Part shown: positions 11,291 through 23,034 of the stretch, one piece after another
How positions within the stretch are numbered: position 1 is the stretch's first letter
Layout: each line of letters begins with the position of its first letter
From: Neoceratodus forsteri
Lineage: Eukaryota; Chordata; Ceratodontiformes; Ceratodontidae
Direction: 5' to 3'
Length of the DNA stretch: 64,000 bases
Assembly: GCA_016271365.2 (NCBI GenBank)
Contig: CM057456.1
Span: 168,674,501-168,738,500 of the forward strand
Position numbers and translations under genes: made by a program
Notes under the pieces: generated by a model
Databases searched by the model: none
The model's input: the letters and a program-made list of their open reading frames with translations, nothing else
Told to the model about the DNA's origin: nothing

Positions 11291-12118
11291 ATACAGTCCA
11301 TTAAAGCTCTTGCAAGTTGTTTGGTACAGTACCTTAATCTGTTTTGCTCTCCAGCCCCTGAGTATTTAATCCAGACATTTTGACAGACTTCCAGTCAGGT
11401 CAAGCTAAATGATTTCCAGGACCCTCCACCTCTCCCATTGGTGCACTTCTAGAATGGGCAGGCTATGTGGCCCATTCAATACTGGTGGTGGGATGGTAGG
11501 GAGATAGAGCTCTGTCTAGGCTCCCCAGTCCCTCCTGCCACTGCCCATCACCTTCCTCTCCTGCCGATGCAGTCTCACTGCTCTCCTTCTACTACTGATC
11601 CTTCTGGCAGCCCCACCATACATAGCTCTCTCCTCGGTGCAGGGCCATGCTCGGAAACCTCCCCACAGGAAGGATGGTGGATTTAACAACTTTTTACTGC
11701 ACGACTGGTTGAGGCAATTTACAGCCCAGCTGTAGTTCAAATCCTCTGCCTCCATCTTGATTGGATCTTCGGATGTCCTCAGGGAACTTCTCGATTGGCT
11801 TCCTGCTCTGTTGCCTCACTGAAACCCCAAAATAGTAGTCTGTGGAGCTTTGTCGAGGCTTCTTGATTCCTCCTGACATCACCCCGAGTTGTGCAGATCT
11901 CCCAGTCTAGAAGAGTTAAGTTTTTTTCCCTATATTGCTTCTTGCATTTCTTGTTTGATAAAGTAATATGCCTTGCATTCAATGGAATTTATTTTTTATT
12001 AGAATATTAGTCATCGAGAAAGGCGCACGAAGCCACATATTATTTTCAGGTGTGATCTGGGAGAGATGGAAACAGGAAGAATTCTTTTCAGTTTAAGGTA
12101 TAACCATAAGTGTCAACT

Positions 12119-12120
<2 letters not shown>
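11291..12120. other. non-genic spacer
   Basis: No supported gene or known repeat. The open frames on both strands at 11,465-11,980 overlap each other and share no family features. Confidence 0.4.
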
Positions 12121-12166
<46 letters not shown>

Positions 12167-12170
12167 GGGG
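12121..12170 (+). repeat. (TG)n microsatellite followed by a G run
   Basis: Twenty-two uninterrupted TG dinucleotides from 12,121 to 12,164 followed by a run of seven G. The 139-codon open frame spanning it contains a poly-(CV) tract produced by the repeat and is not a gene. Confidence 0.95.
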
Positions 12171-13218
12171 AACTGCCCCATAATTCCTACAGTTGTTGCA
12201 GAAGTTAAATTGAGGCAGAATGGCCCCCCTTATCAGCTAGCCACCAGCACGTTCACAATAAGTCCCTGCCAGCCCTGCCAATCTGTGTGCAATACTTTAA
12301 GGAGGACAGCTAGCATAGACTGGTCACAGTATTTGGACTCCAAGACTGTACATGTGCAAAGCTGCTGCTGCTATATTGGTGCCAATTGCTATTTGGCAGG
12401 CAGCAAAGTCAGTACCACAGCAAATTCAGCCTCCTCGAATGACCAAGGAGTCAAACATAAGTGGGTCACGGGCATCAGGCGGTGATTAATGAGGGTGCTG
12501 CCTGGGCTTGGGCTGGCAGAAACTGGCAATGGTAACGTGTGCCACTACTGACCATCTGTTTTTGTGGGTGACTGAGCCTGGCCTGCAAGGTCTGGGCCCT
12601 GGGCTGTGGCAGGTGAGGCCGAGCTAAGTGGAGTGGGGAGCCAATGAGCTGATAGACAGCAATGTCATTAGGGTGGATGGTAGGACAACCAGTTTTATGG
12701 GAAGAGTCAGGTGAAATAGCAGGAGAAGCAAGGCAGGGATGGAGGAGTATGCAGATCAGCAGCACACTTCGGGTGAGGCAAGCAAGCAATTATCCTAATG
12801 CCATTTTAAGTGTGATATGAAGCGCTAGGTCTAGTAACAACCTACAAGGCATGTAAGAAGGTCAAGACAAGAGCAGCAGGTCAATAGCACACTTTAGCAA
12901 GGAGTACTATGAGTGACATTAAAAATTAAACAGGAAATGCGTAACTTAAATATATATATAGAACGTTTCAACTAGGAATAAGTAAAGGAGTTTGGCATTC
13001 CCTAATATTTAACAAAACCTTACGTAAATACTGCCACTTATAATTTTTTTTAATTTACTGTACTTCCCCCTTCTCACCCATATGACACTCGTCCACCAGA
13101 TCCCTGCACCAGCCTGGTCACTTGTCTTCACTGGGACTTCTTCACCAGGGCAGGGCTGTCGGAGGGAGGTGCATCATTACTCCTGATAGAGCTGGAATGC
13201 AGCTCAGTGCTAGATGCC
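12171..13218. other. non-genic spacer
   Basis: No gene is supported. The 104-codon minus-strand frame at 12,475-12,789 begins with a hydrophobic stretch that mimics a signal peptide but has no homology I recognise. Confidence 0.4.
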
Positions 13219-14410
13219 ACATAGATACATAGATGTTGTCAGCAGATAAGGGTCTTGTGGCCCATCCAGTCTGCCATATCCCTCTTTCTAATGCATAAGG
13301 TACCCTAAAATCTACAAGTTCTCCCCTTTTCCCCCTAGATTGATAATTCCCATATGACTATCCCACTCATTCTTGAATCCATGAACCGTGGCCACCTCCA
13401 CCACTTCCTGGGGAAGACTGTTCATCTCTTCCCCCCCTTTTGGTGAAGTTGAATTTCCTCAAGTTTCCCCATAAGTTTTCCCCCTTTTAGCCTCATGCTG
13501 TGCCTCCTTGTTCTGCTATTTCCCTTCATGCGATAGACGCTCCCCTCTGGTACCCTGTTGATCCCCTTCAGATACTTGAAGGTCTCCATCCCCCCCGTCT
13601 GTCTCCTTTCCTCCAGGAGTATGTATGAGAGTCTTAGTCTCTCCTCATATGATTTATGTTGCATTGCAGACACCATTTTTGTTGCCTTCCTCTGTACTGT
13701 CTCCATCATGTCTGTCTTTTTGGAGATGGGGCCTCCAGAACTGAACACAGTACTCCAGATGAGACCTTACCAGGGAGATGTACAATGGTACCACCCCTTC
13801 CCTCCTTCTACTTGTTATACCCTTCCCCATGTACCCTAGTATTCTGTTAGCCTTTCTGACTACTTTGTCGTACTGTTTAGCCACTTTGAGGTTGTCTTCT
13901 ATGACTACCCCTAGATCCCTTTGCTCTGTGGTGACCTCAAGTGTTACCTCAAGTTCATACTCGTCCCTAGGATTCCCTTTTCACAGGTGAATAATCCTGC
14001 AGTTTTTTTACGTTGAAACTCAACTGACATTCCTTGGACCAGTTTTCTAACCTATTCAGATCTATCCTCATTTTTTTCTATACCTTCCTGTGTATCTACC
14101 CTGTTACACAGCTTTGTATCATCCATGAACAGGCTAACCTTCCCTTTTAGACCCTCTGCAATACCCCTTATGAAGACATTGAAGGGCATTGGTACCAGCA
14201 CTGATCCCTGTGGTACGACACTTGTTACCCGTCCCTCCTGTGAGCTAACCCCATTTACCACCACTCTTTGTGTTCTGTAACTCAACCAGTTTCTAACCCA
14301 CATGACTACCTCTGTCCCCACCCCCAAATTTGCCAGCTTGTGGATTAGTCTCCTGTGTGGAACTGTGTCAAAGGCCTTACTGACATCTAGGTAGGCCACA
14401 GTAGAACTGA
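13219..14410 (-). mobile_element. 5'-truncated CR1-like LINE
   Basis: On the minus strand this is the 3' part of a CR1-clade non-LTR retrotransposon. The 3' end lies at the low-coordinate side, with ACATAGATACATAGATG (a TTTCTATG-type octamer tail in reverse) followed by CAGCAGATAAGGG and GGCCCATCCAGTCTGCC, the 3' UTR block shared with the other CR1-like copies here. Going upstream it carries the reverse transcriptase C-terminal domain and palm. The copy stops at about 14,410 inside the palm, the usual 5' truncation of target-primed integration. Confidence 0.9.
13422..14399 (-). pseudogene. CR1-like reverse transcriptase, C-terminal half
   Basis: The intact part (14,399 down to 14,052) holds palm motif A as LDVSKAFDTVPH, the block VPQGSVL, and motif C as FMDDTKL in place of the usual FADDTKL. 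Two overlapping frames downstream hold the thumb region (ILGYMGKGITSRRREGVVPL, then LVRSHLEYCVQFW) and the C-terminal YEERLRLSYILLEERRQTGG block. The frame changes at about 14,050 and 13,700, so at least two indels separate the pieces and no functional enzyme is encoded. In an active element the protein copies LINE RNA into DNA at a nicked target. Confidence 0.85.
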
Positions 14411-15544
14411 AACATAGAAAGTAAAGACAGAAGTAGTGGTCTGTCTTAAGGCCCTACCTCACAATACTCTTAGACTTGCCTGAATCCCACCCCATACCTC
14501 CCCTCAAATGTTCATTCTTCCTTTGCTTATGCCCATAGGTGGTGACTCTGTACTGGGTTGTCAGGAAGTACTGTCACCAGTCAAGTACACCACCACATGG
14601 GCATTCTGATGTCATGGTGGACTAGCATCACTCATTCAGTAAAATGTGCATTGAATATGATTTATATTCGTTGTATGTTCTGCATGAGTATGTAATCTTT
14701 GTGAAAATAAATGTCAAAAAGAGGTTATCATTAACACCCTTAGCTACAGGTGTGCTGGGGGAGTGAAAGTGTGGATCTACTCTGCAGGAGTGTCCTGCTA
14801 CAGGGGCTTCATCTGCCTGGTATTTGCCTGCTATTTCCATGTCCCCCCCCCCAACTGGTAGCACACATTGGGAATGGCTGCCGGTAAGGCTTGGTGCAGC
14901 CAACCCATGGGCATGCTCCAGAGGCCTTGCCTGTCACTCATGGATGTCCTGCACCACCACCTGTGGGAACCCAGGTGGTGCTAGAGCAGTGGGATGTGAG
15001 ACCCTCCCTGGAGGAGGACAGCGTCCTGTCATTCTCTCCTGGGCTGGTCCTCTGACTGTCCAGGCTCTCCACTGTACCTGTGGGCCATCTCTTATTTGCT
15101 TAGAACTTTATTTCCTTTGTAGTTGTCTTCTTGCTTTTTCCTAACTGTAACTTTTTATTCAAGCACTCTTTCTCTTTACTCCTTTGCTGTCATATACCCG
15201 TTTCATATCTCTCTGCCATAGCCCTCGCTACTGTATTTTCTTCATATTAACCTTTTTTGTCTTTATTTTAACAGGTCTGACAGGATGGATGATGACTCCT
15301 TTTTTATTTTAACCTGTTTTTCTGTTTTATTTTTTACATGTCTGACTGGACAAGGGTTCCTAAATCTCATCAGATAAGTATATTTTTATGTCTATCCTGT
15401 CCCTTCCTCCTTTTTGAACCCCCCTAAAGAGCTGCAGAACCTTTGTGACCCCTTTTCTTTTATTTTACAAGTACAGTGTACATCACCCCTTTGGACTCCT
15501 ACCTATGGCTCCCTAGGGCAGATAAATCCCTATATTTTACTTAT
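14411..15544. other. non-genic; contains a dispersed-repeat segment at 15,270-15,500
   Basis: No gene supported. The 15,378-15,480 segment (ATCAGATAAGTATATTTTTA, TTTGTGACC, TTATTTTACAAGTAC) matches the pattern at 8,790-8,910. A mirrored phrase pair at 15,275-15,350 (AGGTCTGACAGGATGG and CATGTCTGACTGGACAAGG) suggests an internal duplication. Confidence 0.4.
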
Positions 15545-16177
15545 TACTAAGCTATTGGGATGAACATATTATGGAGACTAGGAGGGTGTTCAATCTGCCA
15601 CAGGCTAAAGAGGCTGGATGGAAGACTGCATTGGCTTGGCAGAGAGCTGGAGAGGATGCTGGCAGACAGAATGAGAAAGGGGCCAGGAGGGCCTCTCCCA
15701 GGGGGTAACAGGAGGCAGCATCAGGAGAAGAACATTAGGTGGAGGGAGGAACAGGGAGGGAGTGCAGGTTCACATCTGATAGGGGGTCAAGCATTGAAGG
15801 CAGGTCAAGGGACAGGAGGATGAGGCCAATGCAGGACAATATAGTGGTGGCAGGCAACAGGCTTGCAGTGCTGGCAACAATGGTGGATGAGGGGAGTTGG
15901 GGGAGCACCAGGAGAGGGAGACAGGGAGAAGAGGAACGGAGGGCACAGGGGTCAGGTAGTTGGAGGGAGGGGTGGCGGGGGAAAGGGGTACAGCTAAAAG
16001 CAGGGAATGGAGATATATGTAAAAGGTAGCTTTAAAATAGGAAAGGGGGGGTGGCAAGTGGAAAGCTGTAGGCAGTGTTTTCAAAGAGGGGAGCCAGACA
16101 AGCCTACCTTCCAAACTACAGGGGAGGGCATCAGGGTAGAAACAATGTGGGGGGGTAAATCAGGGTGGGGAAGGGAT

Positions 16178-17170
16178 AGGAGAAGGATGGAGGGTAGTGT
16201 CACTAAATGCGAGGAGCCTGGGAAGCAAATCGGCTGTGGGGCAGGTGGACATTGCAGCCATAACAGAAACTTGGGCCACCCAGTACCAGGACTGGGATAT
16301 GATGATCCCTGGATACAGGCTATTCAGGAAGGACAAGACAAACAGGAAAGCTGGAGGGGTGGCAATCAATGTAAGGGAGGAAATACAGTGCATAAGGGAA
16401 GGGGGGGGAGGAAGGCATGGCAGAGGCCCTGTGGATCCATTTTCGGGATCCAAAGGGCAAGATACTGATGATAGTGGTGGTGTATAGGGCACCGACCCAA
16501 GGGGAGGAGCTTGTTTTGTTTTGTTTTGTTAGTTATTTAATCAGGACTAGCACACTAAGCTGAAAGCTTTTTTACAGGTGTGACCTGGGAGCACAGGGAA
16601 GTTAAGTGACTTGCTCAGGGTCACACAGTATACAAGTGGAAGCTGTGAGGTTCAAACTCAGGTCTGGTCTGCTGGATGTCACCAGATTTGCAGCTCAGAG
16701 CCTTAAACCACTGCACAATACTGCCTCCCAAAGCTGGACAGGGAGTTGGCAGATCAAAGTAGGAGGGTTTGCAGGAAGGGAAACACAGTGGTGGTAGGGG
16801 TCTTCAACCTACCTGGGGTGGACTGGAGCACACCAACCACCGCATGTGCTAGGGAGCAGGTTATACTGGGGGCATTCCAGGATATCTTCTTGGCAGGTGG
16901 TGCATAAGCCAACTAGGTTGGGAAGGACTCTGGACCTAGTACTATCAAATGGGGAGGATGTAAGAGACCTGGAGGTTGAAGGCCCACTAGTTGGGAGTGA
17001 TCACCACTCAGTGTGGTTCACATTCACAATGGGGAAGCAAACTAGCAGTTCAGGTACCAGTATGACTGATTTCATTGGGGGCAGACTTCAAAAAGGTATT
17101 GGAAATCCTGATACAGCATCTGGAGGGAACCCAGCCCACCATGGATGCCAATCAAAAATGGGGTACTAGT
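16178..17170 (+). pseudogene. CR1-like APE endonuclease domain, SINE-interrupted
   Basis: The N-terminal block SLNARSLGSKSAVGQVD, followed by the catalytic-region phrase AAITETWATQYQDWD and GGVAINVRE, is in one frame up to about 16,490. After the SINE, the domain resumes with GVFNLPGVDW, where the family usually has GDFN, so a catalytic Asp is lost. It ends with RTLDLVLSNGEDV and the terminal histidine motif VGSDHHSVWF. The frame changes at about 16,400 and 16,840. In a working element this domain nicks the target DNA. Confidence 0.8.
16511..16739 (-). mobile_element. MIR-like CORE-SINE
   Basis: Read on the minus strand it begins GGGAGGCAGTATTGTGCAG and has an A-box-like TGGTTTAAGGC and a B-box-like GTTTGAACC, the two internal RNA polymerase III promoter elements of a tRNA-derived head. 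The core is ACTGTGTGACCCTGAGCAAG followed by TCACTTAACTTCCCTGTG, which closely matches the deeply conserved core of MIR/CORE-SINEs. The tail is (AACAA)-type at 16,511-16,530. Flanking LINE sequence gives a short possible target duplication around AGCT. Length, about 229 bp, is near that of full MIR-type elements. Confidence 0.8.
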
Positions 17171-18515
17171 AAGGCAGGGCTGGCAGAGGCTACTGAGGCA
17201 TGTACTATGGTACAGAGCAAGAAGGGGAAAGGCAAAGAAGCCCAGCTGGCTGACCAAGGAGGTAATGGAGGGAGAGAGAGCCAAGAAGAGCGCTTTCCAA
17301 AAGTTCAAGAGATCAGGGAGGGGAGAGATGATGAGGAGTATACAAAGAAGTCCAGGGAGGTTACAAGACTAGTCAGAGCCACCAAGGCATCCAGAGAGCT
17401 AAGGCTGGTACAGGGCATTAAGGATGGAGAGAAGGACTTCTTCAGATACATTGGTGAAAGAATGAAGAACAAGGACCAGATAGTGAGAATTAAGAAAGAT
17501 GGGGGTTGGGTAGAGAAGGGGGAGGAGCAGGCAGAGGCACTGACTGAGTACGTCTGCTTTGTATTCACGGTAGAGGGGCATATACCTCATGGGGTGGTGG
17601 GGCAGGGGGTTACAGATGGAGAAATTATGGAAGGCAGAGTACTTAAATGGCTGAGGGCACTGTGGGTGGACAAGCCACCGGGACCAGATGGCATTCACCC
17701 TAGGGTACTCAAGTAACTGGCAGGTATCCTGGCAGGACCACTGCCTGACCTGTTCAATACTTCTCTGCACATAGGATGCATCCCACAGGACTGGAGGTTA
17801 GTCCATGTGGTGCCCATTCACAAAGGTGGCCCAAGGGATGATCCAGGCAACTACAGACTGGCGAGCCTCACATCAATTGTGGGTAAGCTCATGGAGACAA
17901 TCCTTAAGGAGAGACTGATGACTTTTTTGGAGTACAGTGGGCTCCAGGACAGGCAGCAGCATGGGTTTATCTCAGGCAGGTCCTGCCAGACAAACCTGAT
18001 TGAGTTCTATGATTGGGAGACCAGGGAGCTGGACAAGGACCATGCAGTGGAAATCCTATACTTGGACTTCAGCAAGGCCTTCAATTCAGTGCCACATGGG
18101 AGGCTAGGAGGGAAGCTAGAAGATGCAGAGGTGGGTACTAAGGTGGTCAGATGGATCACAAACTGGCTAAAGGGCAGGCAGCAAATGGTGGTGGTGGAGG
18201 GGAAACTCTCATTGCCAACAGCAGTGACAAGTGGGGTGCTACAAGGATCATTACTGGGGCCAGTGCTGTTTGGGATAGTCATAGCAGATATTTCACACGG
18301 GACCCAGAGTAAGATCAGTCTGTTCGCAGACTATACCAAGATGAGAGCTGTGGTGGATGACATTGAGGGGTGGAGAGGACTGCAAGGGGACCTGACCAAA
18401 CTACAGGAGTGGTCAGAAACATGGCATTTGAGGTTCAATGCCAAGAAGTGCAAGGTAATGCACTTCAGAGCTAAGAACCAGAGGAGGAGCTATCAGCTGG
18501 GAGGGGCACAGTCCC
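17075..18515 (+). pseudogene. CR1-like reverse transcriptase
   Basis: The fingers region is open from 17,075 to 17,716 and contains DKPPGPDGIHPRVLK, then a stop. The next frame (17,807-18,559) continues with VPIHKGGPRDDPGNYRLASL, QHGFISGRSCQTNL, motif A LDFSKAFNSVPHGRL and LQGSLLGPVLF. Motif C reads FADYTK instead of FADDTK, replacing the second catalytic Asp by Tyr. A stop after VLK and a shift before VPIHK confirm inactivity. The frame ends in unrelated sequence after about 18,515. Confidence 0.9.
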
Positions 18516-21330
18516 TCACGTCACTCCTGATCCTCCCTCCTCTTAGCTTCCACTCATGACCACATGATTGTGAGTTAGTACTCAATTTAAATAGTTCCCT
18601 GGTGTTTACCCTATTAATTCCTTTTAGGAATTTGAAGGTATCCATCATATCTCCCTCTCCCTTCTGGTCTTTAGTGAGTACATGTTCCGTGCCTTGAGGA
18701 GCTCCTAATAAGATAGGCCCAGCTGGCCTGAATCATTTTTGTTACCCTGCACTGTTCTATCTCGAGACTGTCCTCAGCTCTCCTGAGGTGAGGACCCAAG
18801 AAGTGGGCACAGTACTCCAGGTGTGGCCCCACCAAGAATCTATACAGGGCAAGTATTACCTCCCTTTTTCTGCTACAGATGCCCCTCCTGATACAACCAA
18901 TGATCCTGTTTGCCTTGCTTTAAGTTTTGTTGTACTGACTTGATTGCTTTATGGAGTCACTGATGATAACACCAAGGTCTCATTCCTCAGCCATGTTACT
19001 GAGTCTCACCTTTCCCGTGCAGTACTCCTTCCTGGGGTTCTCTTTTCCTAGGTGCATCACCTTGCACTTTTTGATATTGAATTTTAACTGCCAGACCCTT
19101 GACCACCCCTCAAGCTTTTGCAAGCCTCTGTGCATTTCCTTTATCCCCCGTCAGTATCCACCCTCCCACAAAGATAATTGTTGTTTGTAAAGAGACACAC
19201 CCTGCTCTGGATGCCCTCACCAATGTCATTGATGAATATATTGAAGAGAACCATACCCAGGACAGATCCCTCTAGAACCCAAATCATGACCTCCATCTCT
19301 TCTGATCTAACCCCACTGACCACCACCCTCTGCTGCCTCCCCTTTAGCCAGTTACCTACCCAGTTTACTATGGCCATAGCTGCACCCAGATCCTCCATCT
19401 TCTTCAGCAAACATCTCTGGGGTACTTGGTCAAAAGCCTTGCTGAAGTTGAACTAGAGCAAGTTCACAACATAGCTCCTATCCAATTCCCCTCATCATCC
19501 AGTCAAATAAAACTATCAAGTTACCTTAACAAGATCTCCCTGCCAGAAATCTGTGTTGCTTACTATCCTGGAGACTGTGACTTTCCAAGTAGTCCATGAG
19601 ATCTTCTTTGACCAGTGAGTCTATCAGTTTTCCTACAATAGAGATAAGACTGACAGGTAGGTCCCTGCTTGTTTCTTGTTCACCCCTTAATGAGCGGAAC
19701 TATGTCCTCCGCCCTCTAATCCTTCAGAACCACCCCTGCCCTTATCAAGTTGTTGAATAGTCCTACCAGGGGATCAGCCAGTTCCACTGCCAATTCTGAG
19801 CATCCTCAGATGTAACCCATCTGGTTCTGGGGCCTTATCGATCTTTAGGGCTGCCAGTCCTTTCAGGACCCTTTCACTAGTAAATGCTGGCTGCCTCATT
19901 TCCAGGAATACCTGAATGGCCGCTTTATTGCCAGTCTGTAACAAGGGCCCACCATCCTCCCCTAGTGAAAACTGAGCAAAAGTAATTGTTAAGGATTGCA
20001 GCCTTTTTCCCATCTGCCTCAGTCACTCTATCCCCCTTTATTAGCTTCACAATTCATGCTCCTTTCTTTCTTCACTAATATACCTGCTGAACTGTTTTTC
20101 TCCATTTTTGACCCCTTCCACAATGAGTAGCTGTGTGTCTGCTTTTGCCTCAAGAAACTGCCCTCTTTGCTTCCCTACTTTTCAGCAAATATTCTTCTCA
20201 CCCCCACCACCCCTTGCTTTTCTTTAAATTTGTAGAAGACCTTTTTCTTGGCTTTCATCACTTCCTTGACTCTTGTCAAGAACCACAGTGGTCTCTTGAA
20301 CCTGTTTGTTTTGGTTACCATTTTCATGCATACCTTAAATGCCCTGAGAATGGCCCACTTAATTACCTGCATCTCTATTCCATCCCATGTTGTCCACCCT
20401 TACCAACTTATACCTGACCAGCTCCTTCAAGCTATTTAAATATGCCCTTCTAAAATCAAGGACTTCAGCTCTCAATTGCTGTTTACCAGACGTGAGGGCC
20501 AGTTCAAACCAGAGTTATGGTTACTGTTCCCTAACGGCTCCCCCACTCCCACAGCTCCTACCACCTCCAAGTTGATGAGTACCACATCAAGAATTGCAGT
20601 CTGCCTGGTGGGCTTCTTATCTCTATGTGCTAGCAGACAGTCCTGGAATGCATCCAGCAGGACCTGGCTTCTGGTGCTTCTGGATCCTGAAACATCACAG
20701 TCAATGTCCAGCAGGTTTGTATCACCCACCGCCACTACTTCCCCCTTAGCTATACCGCTTTCCAGTTCTTCTTTGACCTCTGTCCCTCTAATCCTCTTGC
20801 CCTTTCAGTCCATAGGTCACCTCCGAGCTCAGTTCCTTGTCTGAGGCTGCAGGGAGTTGGACCCACAAAGACTCAATCTTCCCATTACTACCCCTGATGC
20901 ACCCATCTTCTGTCACCTTTATGCTCTACTTAAGATAAAGGGCTACTCTTCCACTTCTACCTGTTCCTCTATCCCTCCTGAACATCAAGTACCCAGGGGC
21001 TGTAAGTTCCAAGTCATTATTTTCCAAAGCCCATGTTTCTTTTATGGCCACAATGTCCACTTCAGTGTTTGTCATCAGTGCTTGGATCTCATTGATTTTA
21101 TTACCTAGGCTCCTGGCATTAGGGCATATCCCCTTCCATCTGACCCCTAGTCCTGCTTTTCTGCTACTGTTGTGCTTCACATGTCCTCTTATCCACTTGT
21201 TTTTCTTGGTACTTGCACTCTTTGCATTCCCCCTCTCCAAAGCCCCTTCACCTAGTCCAGTATGAGACACAGCTTTCTTTGTTCCTGCTATGCTGCTACA
21301 GCCTCAGATGTTGGGGGGTTCTATCTAGAC
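18516..21330 (-). mobile_element. CR1-like LINE, tail-to-tail with its plus-strand neighbour
   Basis: A long minus-strand copy running from endonuclease (near 21,270) to the reverse transcriptase C-terminal block (near 18,516). It lacks the 3' UTR and octamer tail. Recognisable pieces: PNARSLGNKINEIQ with VDIVAIKETWALENN and DRGTGRSGRVALYLK (20,926-21,270), VGDTNLLDID with TAILDVVLINLEVV and GNSNHN (20,472-20,735), RPLWFLTRVKEVMKAKKKV (20,175-20,372), ALKIDKAPEPDGLHLRML (19,774-20,013) and NWLKGRQQRVVVSGVRSEE (19,141-19,410). Each is in a different or broken frame. Confidence 0.88.
19141..21270 (-). pseudogene. CR1-like endonuclease-reverse transcriptase polyprotein remnant
   Basis: Endonuclease and reverse transcriptase domains are in the expected order but split among at least five open segments. 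The palm catalytic loop reads LFTNNNY where the family has LFADDTK, so both catalytic aspartates are gone. VLEGSVLG stands where VPQGSVLG is usual. The decay is clearly heavier than in the neighbour at 35,289-38,470, suggesting an older insertion. Confidence 0.82.
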
Positions 21331-21383
21331 TCCCCTTCCTCCTCCTCCTCCCTGCTATTGAGGTTTCATAGACCCAGTCTTCC

Positions 21384-21550
21384 AGGATGACAGGGGTGAT
21401 TGGTTGGAGGGGGGAACACTAGACATTAGAGAATTCAAAATACATATATGACAGGGGCAATCAGGGGAAGGGGGTCCACCAAACACCATGGAAATCAGAA
21501 TGAATATATTATGGGGTGATCAGAGGGTGTGGGGGGTCACTAGACCACAA
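21384..21550 (+). repeat. ~61-bp minisatellite, third array
   Basis: Nearly three units of the same repeat seen at 7,140-7,765: GACAGGGG-GAT or AAT, GGGGGTCCACYAAACACCA and GGAAATCAGAATGAATATAT at ~61-bp spacing. It has the orientation of the right arm at 7,560-7,765. No inverted partner is seen nearby. Confidence 0.7.
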
Positions 21551-22956
21551 GGTATTCTCTTTGGCTTCTGCTCAGCATGGGCATTATGGGGACAGTGACC
21601 ACATACAAATGACCCCATAATGGGCATACAAATGGCGCCTTAGCACCTTGTATGCCCAATGGGCTCATTTGAATGCTCAGCCTGAATATAGCCCATAGGA
21701 CCCCTGGCACTATCCTGGTTTGGGCATGCTATCTCCTGCGGGCCATATGCAGCCTTGACCTGTGTCAGTACAGCCCATATCCACTTAGCAGTGCACTGAC
21801 ATGGCCTAATTTTCAGTCAGTTAGCATGCTTTGTTAATGTGCTTACTGGCTCACTATTGCTCAAAGCTGGCTATGTGCTATTTTTCTCCCAGCACAGTAT
21901 CCAGTGAGAATAGTGTCTGAATATGAGCAACCATTAAATTGAGGATTCATATTCAGCACTATCTCCATGGGCTACCCTTCAAGCATAGTGACCCTATGCG
22001 AAAGCGAGTATAGGAAAGGGCGACCAGAAGGAGGGGTTAGCGAGGGGAAGGGAAGGGATAGGGAAGGGGTTTGTAGGAGAGTGGTGAGACTGCTGCAGCC
22101 AAGCTAGCAATGTGGTGTGTTGGTGAGGGTGGCTAGTTCTGGCTCAGCAGGTACTGGGTTCGGGGCTGGGGCCCAGGAGACACTGTTTTGCCGCTGCCTG
22201 TGGCTGCCTTAATTTTTTGTGCTGCAACAGGAGTGGCACTCCCTCCCTGACATGCACTCCCCTGGAGTTAGGAATCTATAGTCATGGGGGTGCTTGAGAC
22301 AAACTTAGTGTTGTTGCCAGATATCTTCTCTCTGACATATGTATATCACCCATTTTCTTTTCGGCAATATACATGCCCCATAATAGTGATAGCTGTTTTG
22401 TGATCGCTATTATGACATGGAACCACCCAGCACTACAGACTGCACAATGCTATCAGCCAGCCCTGAATATGGGGACCATTAAGAATTTCATTCTGTTATT
22501 TGAGGCACTACAAGCTGTTTAAAGATCAAGCTCAAAATATGTCCACTTACATAGACACAGATTGTAAAGGAGAGAAAAAGACTATAAGCTTGATTCTCAA
22601 AGGTTAACACAGGCTTGTGACAAGCCCTGCATCAAACCCAGCACTGCATCAAACTCATTGGTGCACCATGCACCCAATTTTCAAAGGTTGCGTGCATTTG
22701 CAACACTTTACCCCCTTTACAGCGGCTTGCACCAAATATTTGGTGCTAACCCCATAAAAAGATCCCATGAGTGATGCAAAGTTAGACCAGCAAAAAGCCG
22801 GTCTAACTCAGAGCATGTGGTTCACAGTATCGAGAATCCTGATTTCCAGCCAGGGAATGCTGCAAGAACCATACGCTATCTGTTCAGCGCACCTGGGGCT
22901 TGCGGTATTCCGACACGTTTAAGAGTTGAGTCCTATGAGTTTATTGAGTCAGCCCT
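21551..22956. other. non-genic, several short inverted motifs
   Basis: No gene is supported. CCCATAATGGGCATACAAAT and related phrases around 21,570-21,660 form small inverted repeats. CATATTCAG occurs facing outward near 21,950 and 22,470 and could mark a MITE, but no target duplication fits. Confidence 0.4.
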
Positions 22957-23034
22957 AGAATTTGTCAGCAGATAAGGACCACTTGGTCCACCCAGTATGT
23001 CCATTTAGCCCTATCTACAGTAACCCAGCAGACC

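Larger units (their letters stand above)
15545..18515 (+). mobile_element. CR1-like LINE, 3'-truncated, interrupted by a SINE
   Basis: A plus-strand CR1-like element with a probable ORF1/spacer region (about 15,545-16,190), endonuclease (from about 16,195) and reverse transcriptase (to about 18,515). A MIR-like SINE splits the endonuclease (16,511-16,739). The sequence ends abruptly after the block MHFRAKNQRRSYQLGG and meets a minus-strand CR1-like copy tail to tail. It lacks the thumb end, 3' UTR and octamer tail, so the break was not caused by 5' truncation and implies a later deletion or inversion. Confidence 0.85.

Noticed and set aside
12066..12485. 139-codon plus-strand frame with a poly-(CV) tract
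   Set aside because: It is the translation of the (TG)n microsatellite plus flanks.
16606..16797. 63-codon frame over the SINE
   Set aside because: It is read antisense to a tRNA-derived SINE and has no coding significance.
21950..22480. Possible MITE bounded by outward-facing CATATTCAG
   Set aside because: The inverted match is only about 9-10 bases and flanking triplets do not match.
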